From: Drosophila miranda
Taxonomy: Eukaryota; Arthropoda; Insecta; Diptera; Drosophilidae
NCBI RefSeq assembly: GCF_003369915.1
Contig: NC_046675.1
Span: forward strand, 24,986,001 to 25,050,000
Reading direction: 5' to 3'
Length of the DNA: 64,000 nucleotides
Part shown: positions 38,432-50,200 of the stretch, one piece after another
Layout of the letters: each line of letters starts with the position of its first letter
Position numbering within the stretch: position 1 is the first letter of the stretch
Made by a program: the position numbers and the translations under genes
Notes under the pieces: generated by a model
Database searches by the model: none
The model's input: the letters and a program-made list of their open reading frames with translations, nothing else
What the model was told of the DNA's origin: nothing

Positions 38432-38541
38432 GGTCAAAGGGTTGACCAGAGGAAGAGCTCAAAGTTCACCTCCAGATGCTGGGCAAAGGGTTGACCAGGG
38501 GAGCAGCTCAAAGTTCAATCCCAGATGCTGGGCAAAGGGTT
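38432..38541 (+). repeat. 49-50 nt tandem repeat, about 2.2 copies
   Basis: Units start at 38432, 38482 and 38531 (partial) with ggcaaagggttgacca and share agctcaaagttca and ccagatgctg. Confidence 0.85.
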
Positions 38542-41500
38542 CAAACCAAATGAGATCCCGGAAATCCAACGTAAATTCTGTTAGATGCAACTAAATTGAA
38601 GCCTAATCAAAGCATCTAGCGTAAAGTATCAAATATCATCAGACTCTGGCAGCAATTTCAATTGAGTTAAGTAATCTCATGGTTTTTTTTAAATTGCCTA
38701 TAGCGGAGTAAAATCTGCACAAATTGGGTTATAAAATTACAATTGCGGCCAGAGAACAGTAGCGAGCAGAGCGATGGTAAAAAAATGGGTTTACTTATGT
38801 TTACGGTTTTGATTTCAAAGGATGCTCGTTGAGGGGACGCCCTGAAGTCACCGAAATTGATACAGATCCTACCTCTGTATCCGTTCTTTGCAAAGGGGTG
38901 GCTAGATGCGACAAAAAAAAAGGCATCAGCTCAATCAATCCGCTGTGCCGCGTGCCTGCAACAGCTCAGGGCCTCTGGGCACATTATCTAATTACCACAT
39001 TAGCCGCATTACCGCCTCAAGTCACAGATGTGGCTTGGCCAGACATCTGCAGTGGGTGTGGACCACATACAATATAGTTTAAACCCTTGGCCCATTCTGC
39101 CTCTGATGTCTTTGTCTTGACCAGAAGGTGTTGTCCGGTCCCGGGTCCATTGTTGTGCAAGGTGACACACCTTCCGAAACTACCAGACCATTGTCTACTG
39201 TTCTTGCCTCTGGCTTCTCTGTCTTTTCCTGTCCTTGATTTACGTGCTGACGAAAGGAACGTACGTATTGCAGAAGGAACCTCCTACGCAGCGAACCCAT
39301 TTCCCATTTTGGGTCTGGTGTTTGTCCTGCTACCAAAATAATTGACCATATTTATGGACATTTTTGCCTTTTATGTCGTCATGTCGTCGGCATATTTCCC
39401 TTTTGGTCATTCACAGTATTCATTGATTTCTCATTCTCGTGGACCCTCCTCTGACAACTATTTTAGTTTTTCCCCACCCGTGCCGCGTGCTAAATGTCGC
39501 AAGCAATTGTTTTAGGCCATGTTTTTGTGGCACATGAACTTCCTTCCGTAAGCAATTTCATGGTCATTTTGTGGGCGTTCAAACTAGCCCCATTGTCTTG
39601 CCTCTCTGTCCGAACAGAACAGATGCTCTCCCAATGCTCTAATGGCCTGATGAGTGTGGGAAATGAGCCCAAAAAGGTGTTGATATGGTTGGGGCTCTAA
39701 GATTTATGATGGCTCAGACAAATTTGTACCAGAAAAAAACAATTTCTATATAATTTAGAGACACCTCTAACACAACCTTTGCCCGAGGTCCAAGTCTCTC
39801 CTCAGACGGTGATGCTGAGGAGATCAACAAACTGCTTAACCCCTTTCAATTGTTGAGCTCAGTTTTCGTCGGGTGTCCGTCTATATACTTTTATGAAATC
39901 GTTTGACAAAAAATTAACAAGAGAAGAAATGTTCGTTTCGCAAGCAAAACATATTAAAATGTCAGACGGACATCCAGAGCCAAATGTCGCGACACTGAGC
40001 TCCCCAGAGCTCCCCAGAGCTTCCTCCAGTTGTCAATTATATCATTATGATTCCCCACTTCTACTGTGCAGTGTATAAATTTGTTTGTCATTTGCCGACT
40101 TCGAACTCCCTGCTAATTGTGGCTCTGTTTTTTTGTTCCCACTGATGTTAATGCATTTTGATTTTGCAACTTGCAAACGGAGGCAGAAGTTCGTGATCTG
40201 TGGCAATCGCTTGACATTTACAAGGCGGCGGACTTTTGTTTTTAATTAGATGAGGCCCCAAGTACGGGTCTGAGTGAAGCTGGAGTCTGGGGCCAAAACC
40301 GACTGGGTGGTCTGGCTGATTATCGACGCGAGGGCTTAGATCTTTGCCGTCGATTAAGCTGCTTAATGCCATTAACATGATTAAGTGGCTTCTCTACAAG
40401 CTCCAGAGCCCCCCTACTTTTTACTTCTGGAACTCTCCACATGATGTCTTGCCATTGTAGTTGCGTGGAAAATTCATTCATTTATCCATTGATTCGTTCA
40501 TAAGTTGAGTTCCGCACAGGAGTTCCGATCGACTGATTGAACAATTGATCTCTGATCGCCGTCTCTTTATGATTCTGTCTATGGAAGATTCGAATGGAAA
40601 ATATTTCTCCTCAAAGTTTAGACAAGAAAACTGGAAGTTTTTTTTCGCGATTACTATCCCGTTTGACAGGCTTTTCTTTCGGGGTGGCTTGATCCCCTTA
40701 CCGGGTACCGGGTCGGCCAGTGTCAGAGGTCAAATTGGTCGAAAACTTCTCATGGGTCAGTCCGGATAAATCAGGAACCAACCAGATTTCGGACACTCAC
40801 AAAAAAAACTAGTTTCACTACCAATTTTAATTCAATTTTTTTGTTGGTATGAATGACCTTTGATCTTACGACCAACAAAACCCTAGAATGGGCCAATATT
40901 TCCAGTACACTCCGCTCTCTGGGAACCGTTACCGAATTCAGCCAGCTGCTTGCCGCATTTCAGCTTTCAGAAAACTTTTATCAGCGAAGATAACGGGAGA
41001 CAAACACAATTTGCCCCGAAACTTATTTACATTTGGCGGCAAATATCTCATACGAGTAGATACGAAAACTGTACGGATCTGAGAGATCTGAGATCTTATT
41101 TTATGAATGAACTCAGTTGAGGAGTAGGGCCGAAGGAAGTGCGAGGTATGCGTAATGCAGTAATAAGTCAACAACTAATTTTAGAACTATGAATAGAAGC
41201 CCCCCGTCTGGTAGTCTCAGGGCGGAATGTAAGCCCAGTTTATCTCCAAGCAAATATTTGCCAAGATAATTGTTGATTGTAGTGCATCTGGGTCGAGATG
41301 TTTTGCCTCTGAGTCTCATATCTCTCTGTGCAGGTGGGAACCTAAAGATACTTTTCTGGTAAGTAGTCAAAAGTGGTTCCGTTTGTTGTTGGTTGTATTG
41401 TGGGACATCTGTGCATTCTCTCCAATGTCTTACTGTCTTGCTGTCTTATGCAAATGTCATTGCGGCTCATCCGGTATCCACTGCCTGATATACGATTTCT

Positions 41501-44500
41501 TTAATTACTTCCCTTAGTGAAACGAATCTTAATCGAATGCAAATCGGAGACGGAGACGAGACGCAGACCGAATGACCGCTGAACACTTGGGTCGCCCCAG
41601 AACAGAAGCTCTACTCGACCGGAACCTGGTTACTTAACACTTGGCTATACTCGTAGTCACCCTCGTCGTTTAATTGCTGAAACCCAATAATTCTTAGGGC
41701 TTTGATTGCCCCTTGCGGTTTCCAATTTCCAGAGAGGGAGAAAAGGGTTCGAACTCGATGTTGAAGTTAGGGTTGTTTCTGTCCCACCGATAATATTTAA
41801 TAACAATTGATATAAATATTGAAAGTATTATTGAGTCATAATTTGACTGAAAGAAGGGTGCTGTCCCACTTTATGTGAAATTTGAGTTGATCTTGGCTTT
41901 GGCTTGGTTATGGTTATGGTTATGGGCACTCGGGCAATCTCCAAGAGCTTATCTTGGACTCGGGGCTCATAAATAACATCTTCGAACCGCTCAATTTTCA
42001 ATGGCGATAAGGGCTTATCGGTGAAACTGGAATTAGAATTGGAGCAGGCCAAAGAGATAGTCGCTGTTGACGGTTTCGGATTTCAGATCGCAGCTCGTAA
42101 AAATCGTAAATAAATCAGCAGGAAAAAAACAAGCAGCGATAGTAGAAGGATTCTGTTACTTTTTTTTTAGATATCCCCAACGTAAAATTAACGTTCTTCG
42201 GGTACTCGAGCTCCCCTTTACATTCCCATTTTCAGATCCCCACATCCTGTGTCATTTCTCACGGAAATATCAGCATTCTTTCTCATTTTTTAGTCCCTGT
42301 AACAAATTCCATTGGGTTTGCTCAAGACACGTCTTTCCCCTGCCAGCTTCTGGCTAAATATTTGTAGAATCACCCATAAATTGTAATATTCCATGGTTGA
42401 GTCGAGATCCTGGCGCAGTGGATGTCACATTTTGGTTAGGGAGACGTTTTTCTTATTGTTTTTTTAATACTTGTCCAGATGTTACAATAAGGTTGAGTAC
42501 CCCAGACCCCGAGGACGAAGGCGAAGACGAAGATGAAGGCTGCTCCATGTGTCGTTGATGTTTCGCTCTTTGGTATTTAAATATTGTCGCTGTCGATGTC
42601 GGGATTTTGTTCTCACACTCGTTCTCGTTGTCGTGTAGCTAATTTGTGATTTCTGGTGTTTTTGGTGTTGGATTTGGAAAACCATTTTCCGGCTATTGAT
42701 TTCCATCGAGCAGAGCGACGTCTCGAAGAGTGTATGAGTGGATGACATGCAAGTGCCGGCCGGTGGGATGATTTATTGACATGTTTACCGTTTCGGAAGG
42801 GGGCCACGGATTGGGGGTTACGGTTACCCTATCCCCTATTTTTATCATGAGAAATTTCTTCTTGTACACCTGTTTATCCCAGTGGATATCCTGCCCAAGC
42901 CTGTATCCTGCATCCGTATTTGCCAGAGGATATCCACCAGGAAATCGGACTGCTCCAAAGATCACGTAAATATTGTAGAAAATATAATATTTACCCACCG
43001 CACACACACAAGACTCCAAACAATGTCTTTCCCAAGGATATTCAACTACACACGCATTTTCCACAGTACTCGTAATCGTAATTTTTCCCCGTCTTTTCTG
43101 CGCCTGCGCACAGCCCTCGGTCCTGCAATGAGCGACGGTAATTTGAAGACCGCGAGAGAAAAGCGAATGGATAATCCACCGGGGAGCTCATACGAGTATA
43201 CAAATTTCCAATTTGATTTTCCCACACATTGGGGGTTGTGAGGCAGCGGGAAAATTAGTCTTTTTATGCTTAATTAGGATTTTGTATTGAGTTTCCTCTG
43301 CCGTGTTCTTTTCTGAAGGAACAGCGCAGGAAGTGCCCCAAGCAATTGCTGCGGCAGACAGACAGTTGACAGTTGATCTCTGCCTCTACCTGAGGCACAT
43401 GCTGCGGTTTCGCTTTGTTTGCTCTAGCTCCTTAATTGCACTGGCACTGCAACCTTGCCACGCCCACGGAAATCTCGACCACAGTCCAAACAAACACAAA
43501 CACAAAAACAAGTCAAGTGCAGAAAACACAAAAAAAAAAAAACGTAAGGAGCCGAGGGCACTACCTGCTGTCCGTCAGGAAGGATATGCAGCTCTGTTCT
43601 GCGCAGACGCAACGGTTTCCATTTCACTTACAGCTGCCTGAGTTTTTTGTGGACATAGGACATCGGCTTGGACATGGTCGTGGGCATGGACATGGACATG
43701 GCTGGTGGACAGCACTTTTGGCACTCGTTCTGCGGTTTAGGCAGACATGTGTCTATAATTTTATGCTGTGTCAGAGGAGATCCGGGTAAACGAAGTCAAG
43801 AGTCCGCTTGCGACAGGCGTGTGGTTGAGTTTTCTGAACAGAAGAAAAGGCTTGGAGGGGGTAAATATAAATATTAGTTAAAACTTCCTCATGTCTGATA
43901 AATTGTAAAAGAATCCACTCTGTAATAAATAACATATATTCTTTACATCGGATCATTTCTTTTCCCTGTATTCCCAAATTGAAATCTTAACAAACAGCAG
44001 CATCTGCAGACGGGTTGTCATTGATTCCTCTGGCATGTGTCTGGTCTGATTTGGGGTTTGCTTTGCCTCGTTTGCTGCATAATCGCTGTTGACGCGCATA
44101 AATTTGTGGATCCCTCCGCAGAGGAATCAATCCCACACTCAACTCCCTATTCAAAAATCACCCCTTTTCGGGCTTATTTGTTTAGTCAACAAGCGGATTA
44201 ACCAGCGGGTAACTTGAGATCGCCCCAAAGTCTCAAAGAAGCCACGGAAGTGTAGCTGTGATTCAAGGAAGGTGAGAGAGAGCTACCCCAAAGATTGGGA
44301 AGTGTTTGAAATGGTTTCACTGACAACTGTCACTGCACCCAAAAAAGGGAGACATTTAAATACATTTCTATATTTGGAATCGGGAATTTCGTTTTAAAAT
44401 TTCTCACAGTTTTCCCCATAAGAGTTTTTTGTGCGCTGCCTGCAATTAAAATTTAATTTTCAAGTAAACACTAATTATGTTTTTTCCCCCTAACCGAACT

Positions 44501-45020
44501 ATGCCTAATTTCGTCGCTAGTCAATGGAGGAGGTTCGCCCTTAGTCGATATTGGAGGGTCACCCCTATTTTTCAAGTTCCTCGGCTGTGCCTTGATCCTG
44601 TCGCAGGTGGTTCGTTTCAGTGTTTCGATGTGGCGCAGGGCTTGCGTGCCATTTGCCCGACACAGAGATTTCTACGGTTTGTGTGTGCCGTACCACAGTT
44701 TATAGTTTCCGGATCAAAAGATCACTTCCTGCAGGAAAATAGTATGACAGGATGCTCAACGATTTGGTGGGAAAGTTTTGTGTGGTGCGTCAGAAAATTC
44801 TTAGTCCTTTCTCTATTTCGATGATATTTAATGATGTGCTTTAAAAACAACGAAAAATCAAACATTGGGAAGGCTTTGATATTTTCAGCTCCAATGAGTA
44901 CGAGCATCTCCACATATTACATACCCACAATTTTTGATTTTGTTGAGAGTCTCGTTTGAAACACATCGAAATTTCTGTTGCAAGAGTTCTGCTGAAAGGA
45001 GTTTAAAATATTCAAGGACC

Positions 45021-47243
45021 ATGCATCGCTGGTTCTTTGCCACTGATCGCGAGGAATGTGAGGAGGCGGCAAAGCCCTTGGAGGATCCCGCTCAGTTGGG
45101 AGCAGAAGAAAAAGATAAGCAGGAGTTGGTGGCAGCACCCGTTCCCACCACCGAGTGGTCCTTTTGCGTATTCTATCCCCGGTCGCTGCAGGGCAACGAG
45201 TATGTGGCCATCACCGGCGATTGTGAATCTCTCGGAAACTGGGATCCCAAGAAGGTTTTCGTGATGGACAAGAAGGACTGCCACAGCCAGCATAGATTCG
45301 AGGCGAGTGTAGTCATTCCCAGAAATTTCGACATCCACTATCGCTACTGTGTGGTCATTCCCAGCACGGAGACGGATGAGATCTACATACGCTACTGGGA
45401 GTCCCGCCTGGAATCGCGTGTCATCCGCACCTGCCAGAACATGCTGAAGGCCTGCGATCGCTTTGGGTATCAGAACGAGACTGATACCGACTATCGGGTG
45501 GATCGGGGATGGGCCACCAGCGAGACCTACATCCACTTCAAGATCTTCAATGCGCCGTTCTTCTGGCAGAAGCAGTCTCCCCGTCTGCTCTACGTCCATA
45601 TCCAGCCGATGTTCGAGAAGGAGCAGATCTGTCCGTATGCGGACAAGGATCCTGTCCCAGCGCTCAAATGTCTCACACTCCGCAGCCGTCAATCCGAGTC
45701 CGAAGCTGGCGATGAGACCGACCAGAGTCTCCGTCTGACCTACACAGAGGTAGCCAACCTGCTCTACTCGAGTGAGCTTAGCTTCCAGCCGGATCATGGA
45801 GTCTGCTGCGGGCCGGAAGACATGCAGCTCTACCACTGTTCCATTGGGAGTCCGCTGGAGACGCACTACCGTCTTGATCTGTACACCTTTGCCCACAAGG
45901 CAGGGTCCGACGAGCCTCCCTACCACTACGGCTATGGCTTCGTGAAGGCTGGTCAGCTGGTGGGCAGCGAGGGCCATATAATCGTCTCCATCACCTGTGC
46001 CTCCACCCACCGACCCCTGATCGAGATGTGCCTTCGCTACCTGATCATCCGTCCCCTGGAGAACTTCAAGTGCGATATGCGGCGGACGTACGAGCGCTAC
46101 TGGCGCCGCAATCGCCTGCCGATGGACATTGGCCATCGAGGATCGGGCGTAACCTACTTCCTCGGACAGGATCTGGTGCGGGAGAACACGCTCTACGGCT
46201 TCAAGCAGGCCGCTGTGGCCAATGCCGATATGGTGGAGTTCGATGTGCAGCTGACGAAGGACGCCCAAGTGGTTGTCTACCACGACTTTGTGATGAAGTT
46301 TCTCCTGCAGCGCTGTTCTAGCTACGAGGAGTTGCTCACCAGCTGCGATCTGCTGATATTTCCCTGCGAGAAGCTCAATCGCCTGAAGCTCTTGGCGATG
46401 GGAGGATGCAAGCGGACCAACCATATTGCCGTGCCCTTTGAAGCCTTTACCTACGACCAGTTGACCCTGGCACGAGTCTTGCGCTTTTCCGCCAACAAGG
46501 GACGCGAGGTGCCATGCGATCGTATGCTGCATGAGCAGCGGCCCTTCCCTCTGCTGCTGGACATGTTCGAGAAGGAACAGACTCTGCTGCCACAGTCCCT
46601 TGGTTTCAACATCGAAATCAAGTTCCCGCAGCTGGACAGCACCCGGCGCTGGGAGGACGAGTGCTTCAAGCCTACCTTTGACCGAAACCTATACGTGGAC
46701 ACTATCCTGGAGATAGTCCTTCAGCATGCCGGCAGCAGACGCATCCTTTTCTCATGCTTTGATGCGGATATCTGCACGATGGTGCGCCTGAAGCAGAACC
46801 TCTATCCCGTGATGCTGCTTACCGAGAATCCCGAGTGCCCGGTCCAGTATTTGGACAAGCGTGTCAGTGTCTTGGAGAATGCTGTCCACCTGGCCCATTC
46901 CTTAGAGTTCTTCGGCCTGGCCATGCATACCAATACGGTGCTGCAGCAGCCGACAATTGTGGCCCAGCTCCAGCAGCTGCACCTCCAGGGCGTCGTCTGG
47001 GGCAGCCTTAATGTGGACATTCGGGTGCGCGATGTAATGAAGAAGCACGGTGTAGTGGGCATCATCTACGATCGTCTGGATCAGCTGGATCAGGCGGGGG
47101 AGGAGCTGCCCTGCGGCAATCTATGCATCGTAGATTCAATAGCTAACCGAAAGATGCTGAAAGAAATGGAGGAGAAGGAGTGGGGGGCCAAGTGCGGCTT
47201 TAAGTCCGGGGATGATATTAATGAGGCGCCCAGATATTGCTAG
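45021..47243 (+). CDS. Glycerophosphocholine phosphodiesterase with CBM20 domain (GPCPD1-like)
   Basis: A single-exon gene of 740 residues from the ATG at 45021; the frame is open 29 codons further upstream but without an ATG. Residues about 45-165 form a starch-binding CBM20 domain (VAITGDCESLGNWDPKK). Residues from about 370 form a glycerophosphodiester phosphodiesterase barrel with its catalytic set: HRGSG, ENTLYGF, EFDVQLTKD with YHD, and NIEIKFP. By family it hydrolyses glycerophosphocholine to choline and glycerol-3-phosphate in the cytosol, in phospholipid turnover. The order and length match the GPCPD1 family (about 670-760 residues). Flies have several paralogues, so I give no symbol. 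A large antisense open frame across the gene is a by-product of its codon use. Confidence 0.93.
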   Translation: MHRWFFATDREECEEAAKPLEDPAQLGAEEKDKQELVAAPVPTTEWSFCVFYPRSLQGNEYVAITGDCESLGNWDPKKVFVMDKKDCHSQHRFEASVVIPRNFDIHYRYCVVIPSTETDEIYIRYWESRLESRVIRTCQNMLKACDRFGYQNETDTDYRVDRGWATSETYIHFKIFNAPFFWQKQSPRLLYVHIQPMFEKEQICPYADKDPVPALKCLTLRSRQSESEAGDETDQSLRLTYTEVANLLYSSELSFQPDHGVCCGPEDMQLYHCSIGSPLETHYRLDLYTFAHKAGSDEPPYHYGYGFVKAGQLVGSEGHIIVSITCASTHRPLIEMCLRYLIIRPLENFKCDMRRTYERYWRRNRLPMDIGHRGSGVTYFLGQDLVRENTLYGFKQAAVANADMVEFDVQLTKDAQVVVYHDFVMKFLLQRCSSYEELLTSCDLLIFPCEKLNRLKLLAMGGCKRTNHIAVPFEAFTYDQLTLARVLRFSANKGREVPCDRMLHEQRPFPLLLDMFEKEQTLLPQSLGFNIEIKFPQLDSTRRWEDECFKPTFDRNLYVDTILEIVLQHAGSRRILFSCFDADICTMVRLKQNLYPVMLLTENPECPVQYLDKRVSVLENAVHLAHSLEFFGLAMHTNTVLQQPTIVAQLQQLHLQGVVWGSLNVDIRVRDVMKKHGVVGIIYDRLDQLDQAGEELPCGNLCIVDSIANRKMLKEMEEKEWGAKCGFKSGDDINEAPRYC

Positions 47244-50200
47244 CTGTTGAATTTACAAGATACTATATATATACGCTGGTATTCTCAAAAAATGCTCTGG
47301 CTTTCCTTTATGAATGAGAGACAAAAGTAATGGCTTCCAACGTGTGTCCAATATCTTGGCTTAGTATTTCACGCGCCCCACGCTCCTGGGGAATCCCATA
47401 AAGACAGAGGGCATTACACGACTAAGCCGTGAATATCCACCAGTTTAAGCCACAGTCAAAGTTACGACAATTGTCAATATGGAGAGCGAGTGTTCTTACC
47501 CCTTTGAAGGACCACCATCACCAGCACCCCCCCGGGCAATTGGCGAACTTTTTTCGCAAACATTCCAGGGAAAGACTGTGCGTCAAAGGAGATAAGCTCC
47601 TGTGAACTATTGCCAGAAAGATAAACACAAAGGCAGGGACGGTCCATGGTCCATGGTCCATACAGGATGCTCGGAGAAGGGGTTAGAGTTAGGGTCCAGG
47701 AGTCCTTTAGTCCTTTAGTCCGGTCAAACGACACACAGCCTCGTAAATGATATCCCATGGCGAATGGGTCTTGTCTTCCTTTTATGGCCCGTTGCACACT
47801 TTAGCAACACTCACTCGACGCGACGCGGCGCTGGTCGCTGGATTGTCTTTGGGCTCAACCCCATTCCGAGGCGGGTCCCCTGCTCGGGTATTAATATCCT
47901 TTTGCATATCATAAGACTCGACTCTCTCTCTCCCTGTGGGATGTTTGCTAGGTTGTTGTGCAACTTCCATCCATACCATTGTGCTATTTATCATAATTTT
48001 TCAATTTAACACTGCTTTGCACACATGGGACAGATACACAGATACACGGATACACCTCAGCATGTCCCGGACATCCTTCTTCCTGGCTCTATCCTGAAAC
48101 TATATACTTTCAATGTTTACTTGCGCAAACATCCTTTGACGAACTTTGCCCATTGTCCAGGAGTCCACTTTGATGGCTTGGCCGTACTTTCGTTTTTGCA
48201 TTCTCATCGATTTCCTCCTGCCTGTTTGCTTTGCTCATCCCATGGACGGACCTATCTTCAGGGACACACTCACGTGGCCGTTAAGGACGACGTTATTAAT
48301 GAGCATTTTGACACTTACGTCTTGACATTTGCACAGCTGGTCGTTTGTCTTAAGACTTTTGGCCATTGCAGCGCTCGATTGGAAAAGGTCAACTACTGTC
48401 TGGATCCCCCAGCTATCGTAGATTGTTTTCTTCTTTCTTATAGCTACAGCCTGATGATGCCTGATATTTGAATAAAACTATAATTGTGTTTGCTTTGTAC
48501 AAAAGATGAGAATTCTAGGGTCTGGGATTTAGTTAGCGATTTATTGAGAGAAGAGGAAGTTAACCTATGGTTAAATTTACATCTAGGAAATAGGCAATAT
48601 TAGTTTATTCTTCCCATTGCGCTTTTACCTTTAGTTGGTATCCCCACAAATAGTAAAGCATTTGCATAAGTCAAGACTTACTTCAGAATATGGATAATGA
48701 TTGATTGAGATGTTGGCCTTTTCGGGAGATCACAAAGGTGACCATTTGGTAAGATATAGCTTGTGATTCTTTGGTTCCAATCATAGTCAGCGTGAGGTCT
48801 TCCTCTCTGTGTTATCTCCACTCAAACAAACATACATTCAATCTCCTCCAGTCCCTGCAATCAAGGCTTGCATAAAACTCTCTCCAGACTCCGATCAAAT
48901 TAAAACATAAATTCATGGAGGACAAACAAACTTTCCATAGAGGGAAACCCTCTTCCTTAAACGCAAATTGAAAGCCCTGACCATCGTCCAGTTCCAGCAT
49001 TAGCACAGAGCCAGCTGTCTTCAGGGTTATCAAATGACCAACCCCACTCCACTCCACTCCACCCCACACTCCACTCCCTTTCCAACCCATTGCATTCCCT
49101 TAGTGCCGGGGATTGTTTGCCTTCAATTTGACTACAAACCATAATTTATCTTTTCAGACGTGTTGGTTCCTTTGGTCAGCGCGACAATGGGCGCTGGGCC
49201 AGCGCTGGTCGCCAGCGTCAAGGATTATTGATTATGCAAAGTGCCTTTGCAGGACACAATGCCGAGAAAAACAAAGGGCTTAAGCAAAGAGAAGAAAGGA
49301 TTCTCGCCAAGAAATCTCAAGCTGGGCGAAGGGGTTGCTCAAAAACTGGACATTGGTCAGTGGAAATTATGAAATATTCTGACGAACCTGGAAAAGTATC
49401 CCCTTACAGGATACAAAGCGTGTGTTTTCGCTTATTAGAGAGATAATGGTTTCCGACAACGGACAACAGTTATTCGGGACCCCGGACTCTGTCGGGACTC
49501 TGTCTTAATGGTCAGTTTCGCTATTTTGGCATGGTTAATTAATATCCAGGCTCCTGCCGAGTGTGAGAAAGTTGCTACCTCCTCCGAAGAGGGAGGCAAA
49601 GGTGAGACACCGAAAGGCTTTGGCCGCTGACGGATGCTGATGGATTAGGGCGATAATTAATGATGCATCGGACACTGTCCATCGGTAACTGCGGCGTGGC
49701 TGTATCTGTATCTGGTTTTGGTATTATCACAAATTGACCAAGTAAACGAGGATGACCTTCGGTTCTCACCCAAAGGATCTTTGTGATCTGTTGAACTGTT
49801 GTAACTAATTTGAAACCTGGTTTCTTTTAAGCAACTTTTTTGTGTCTTAAAAACATTTCCTGATTAGTATTTTGAGGAATTTCCAAACAGATGCTCTAAA
49901 CTTTTAGTAAAGCTAAGAAGTTATCCTCTTCGATCTCTCTTCGATTATCTGCCTATTCCTCTATTCCTTCTCTACAAAATCATTCTGTAATCAACTTGAA
50001 AGAAAACGTTTCGAACTCTTTTTTTTGTATTTAGTTGCAAAATTAAAATACTTCGAAAAACAATATTTTTCAGTTCGCTTAAGAAATATCAATTCCTACA
50101 AAAAAAGAGGGAGAAATGGTATCATCTTCATCTGTTCCGTTTCAGAGTCTTTTTCATCTTTTGCCTGTCCGTATATAGTACGTATATGTACATTAAATAT

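Larger units (their letters stand above)
28593..45020. other. 16-kb gene-poor region
   Basis: No supported protein gene in 16.4 kb. It contains a TATATAAAAG at 29044-29053, an exon-like GC-richer block (30490-30639), a 50-nt tandem repeat (38432-38541), a tagctg run (31433-31466) and scattered microsatellites. It could be intergenic regulatory DNA or the intron of a gene reaching beyond the window. Confidence 0.5.

Noticed and set aside
45012-46532. 506-codon open frame on the minus strand
   Set aside because: It is exactly antisense to the phosphodiesterase gene, which has clear domains and catalytic motifs; the frame results from its codon bias.
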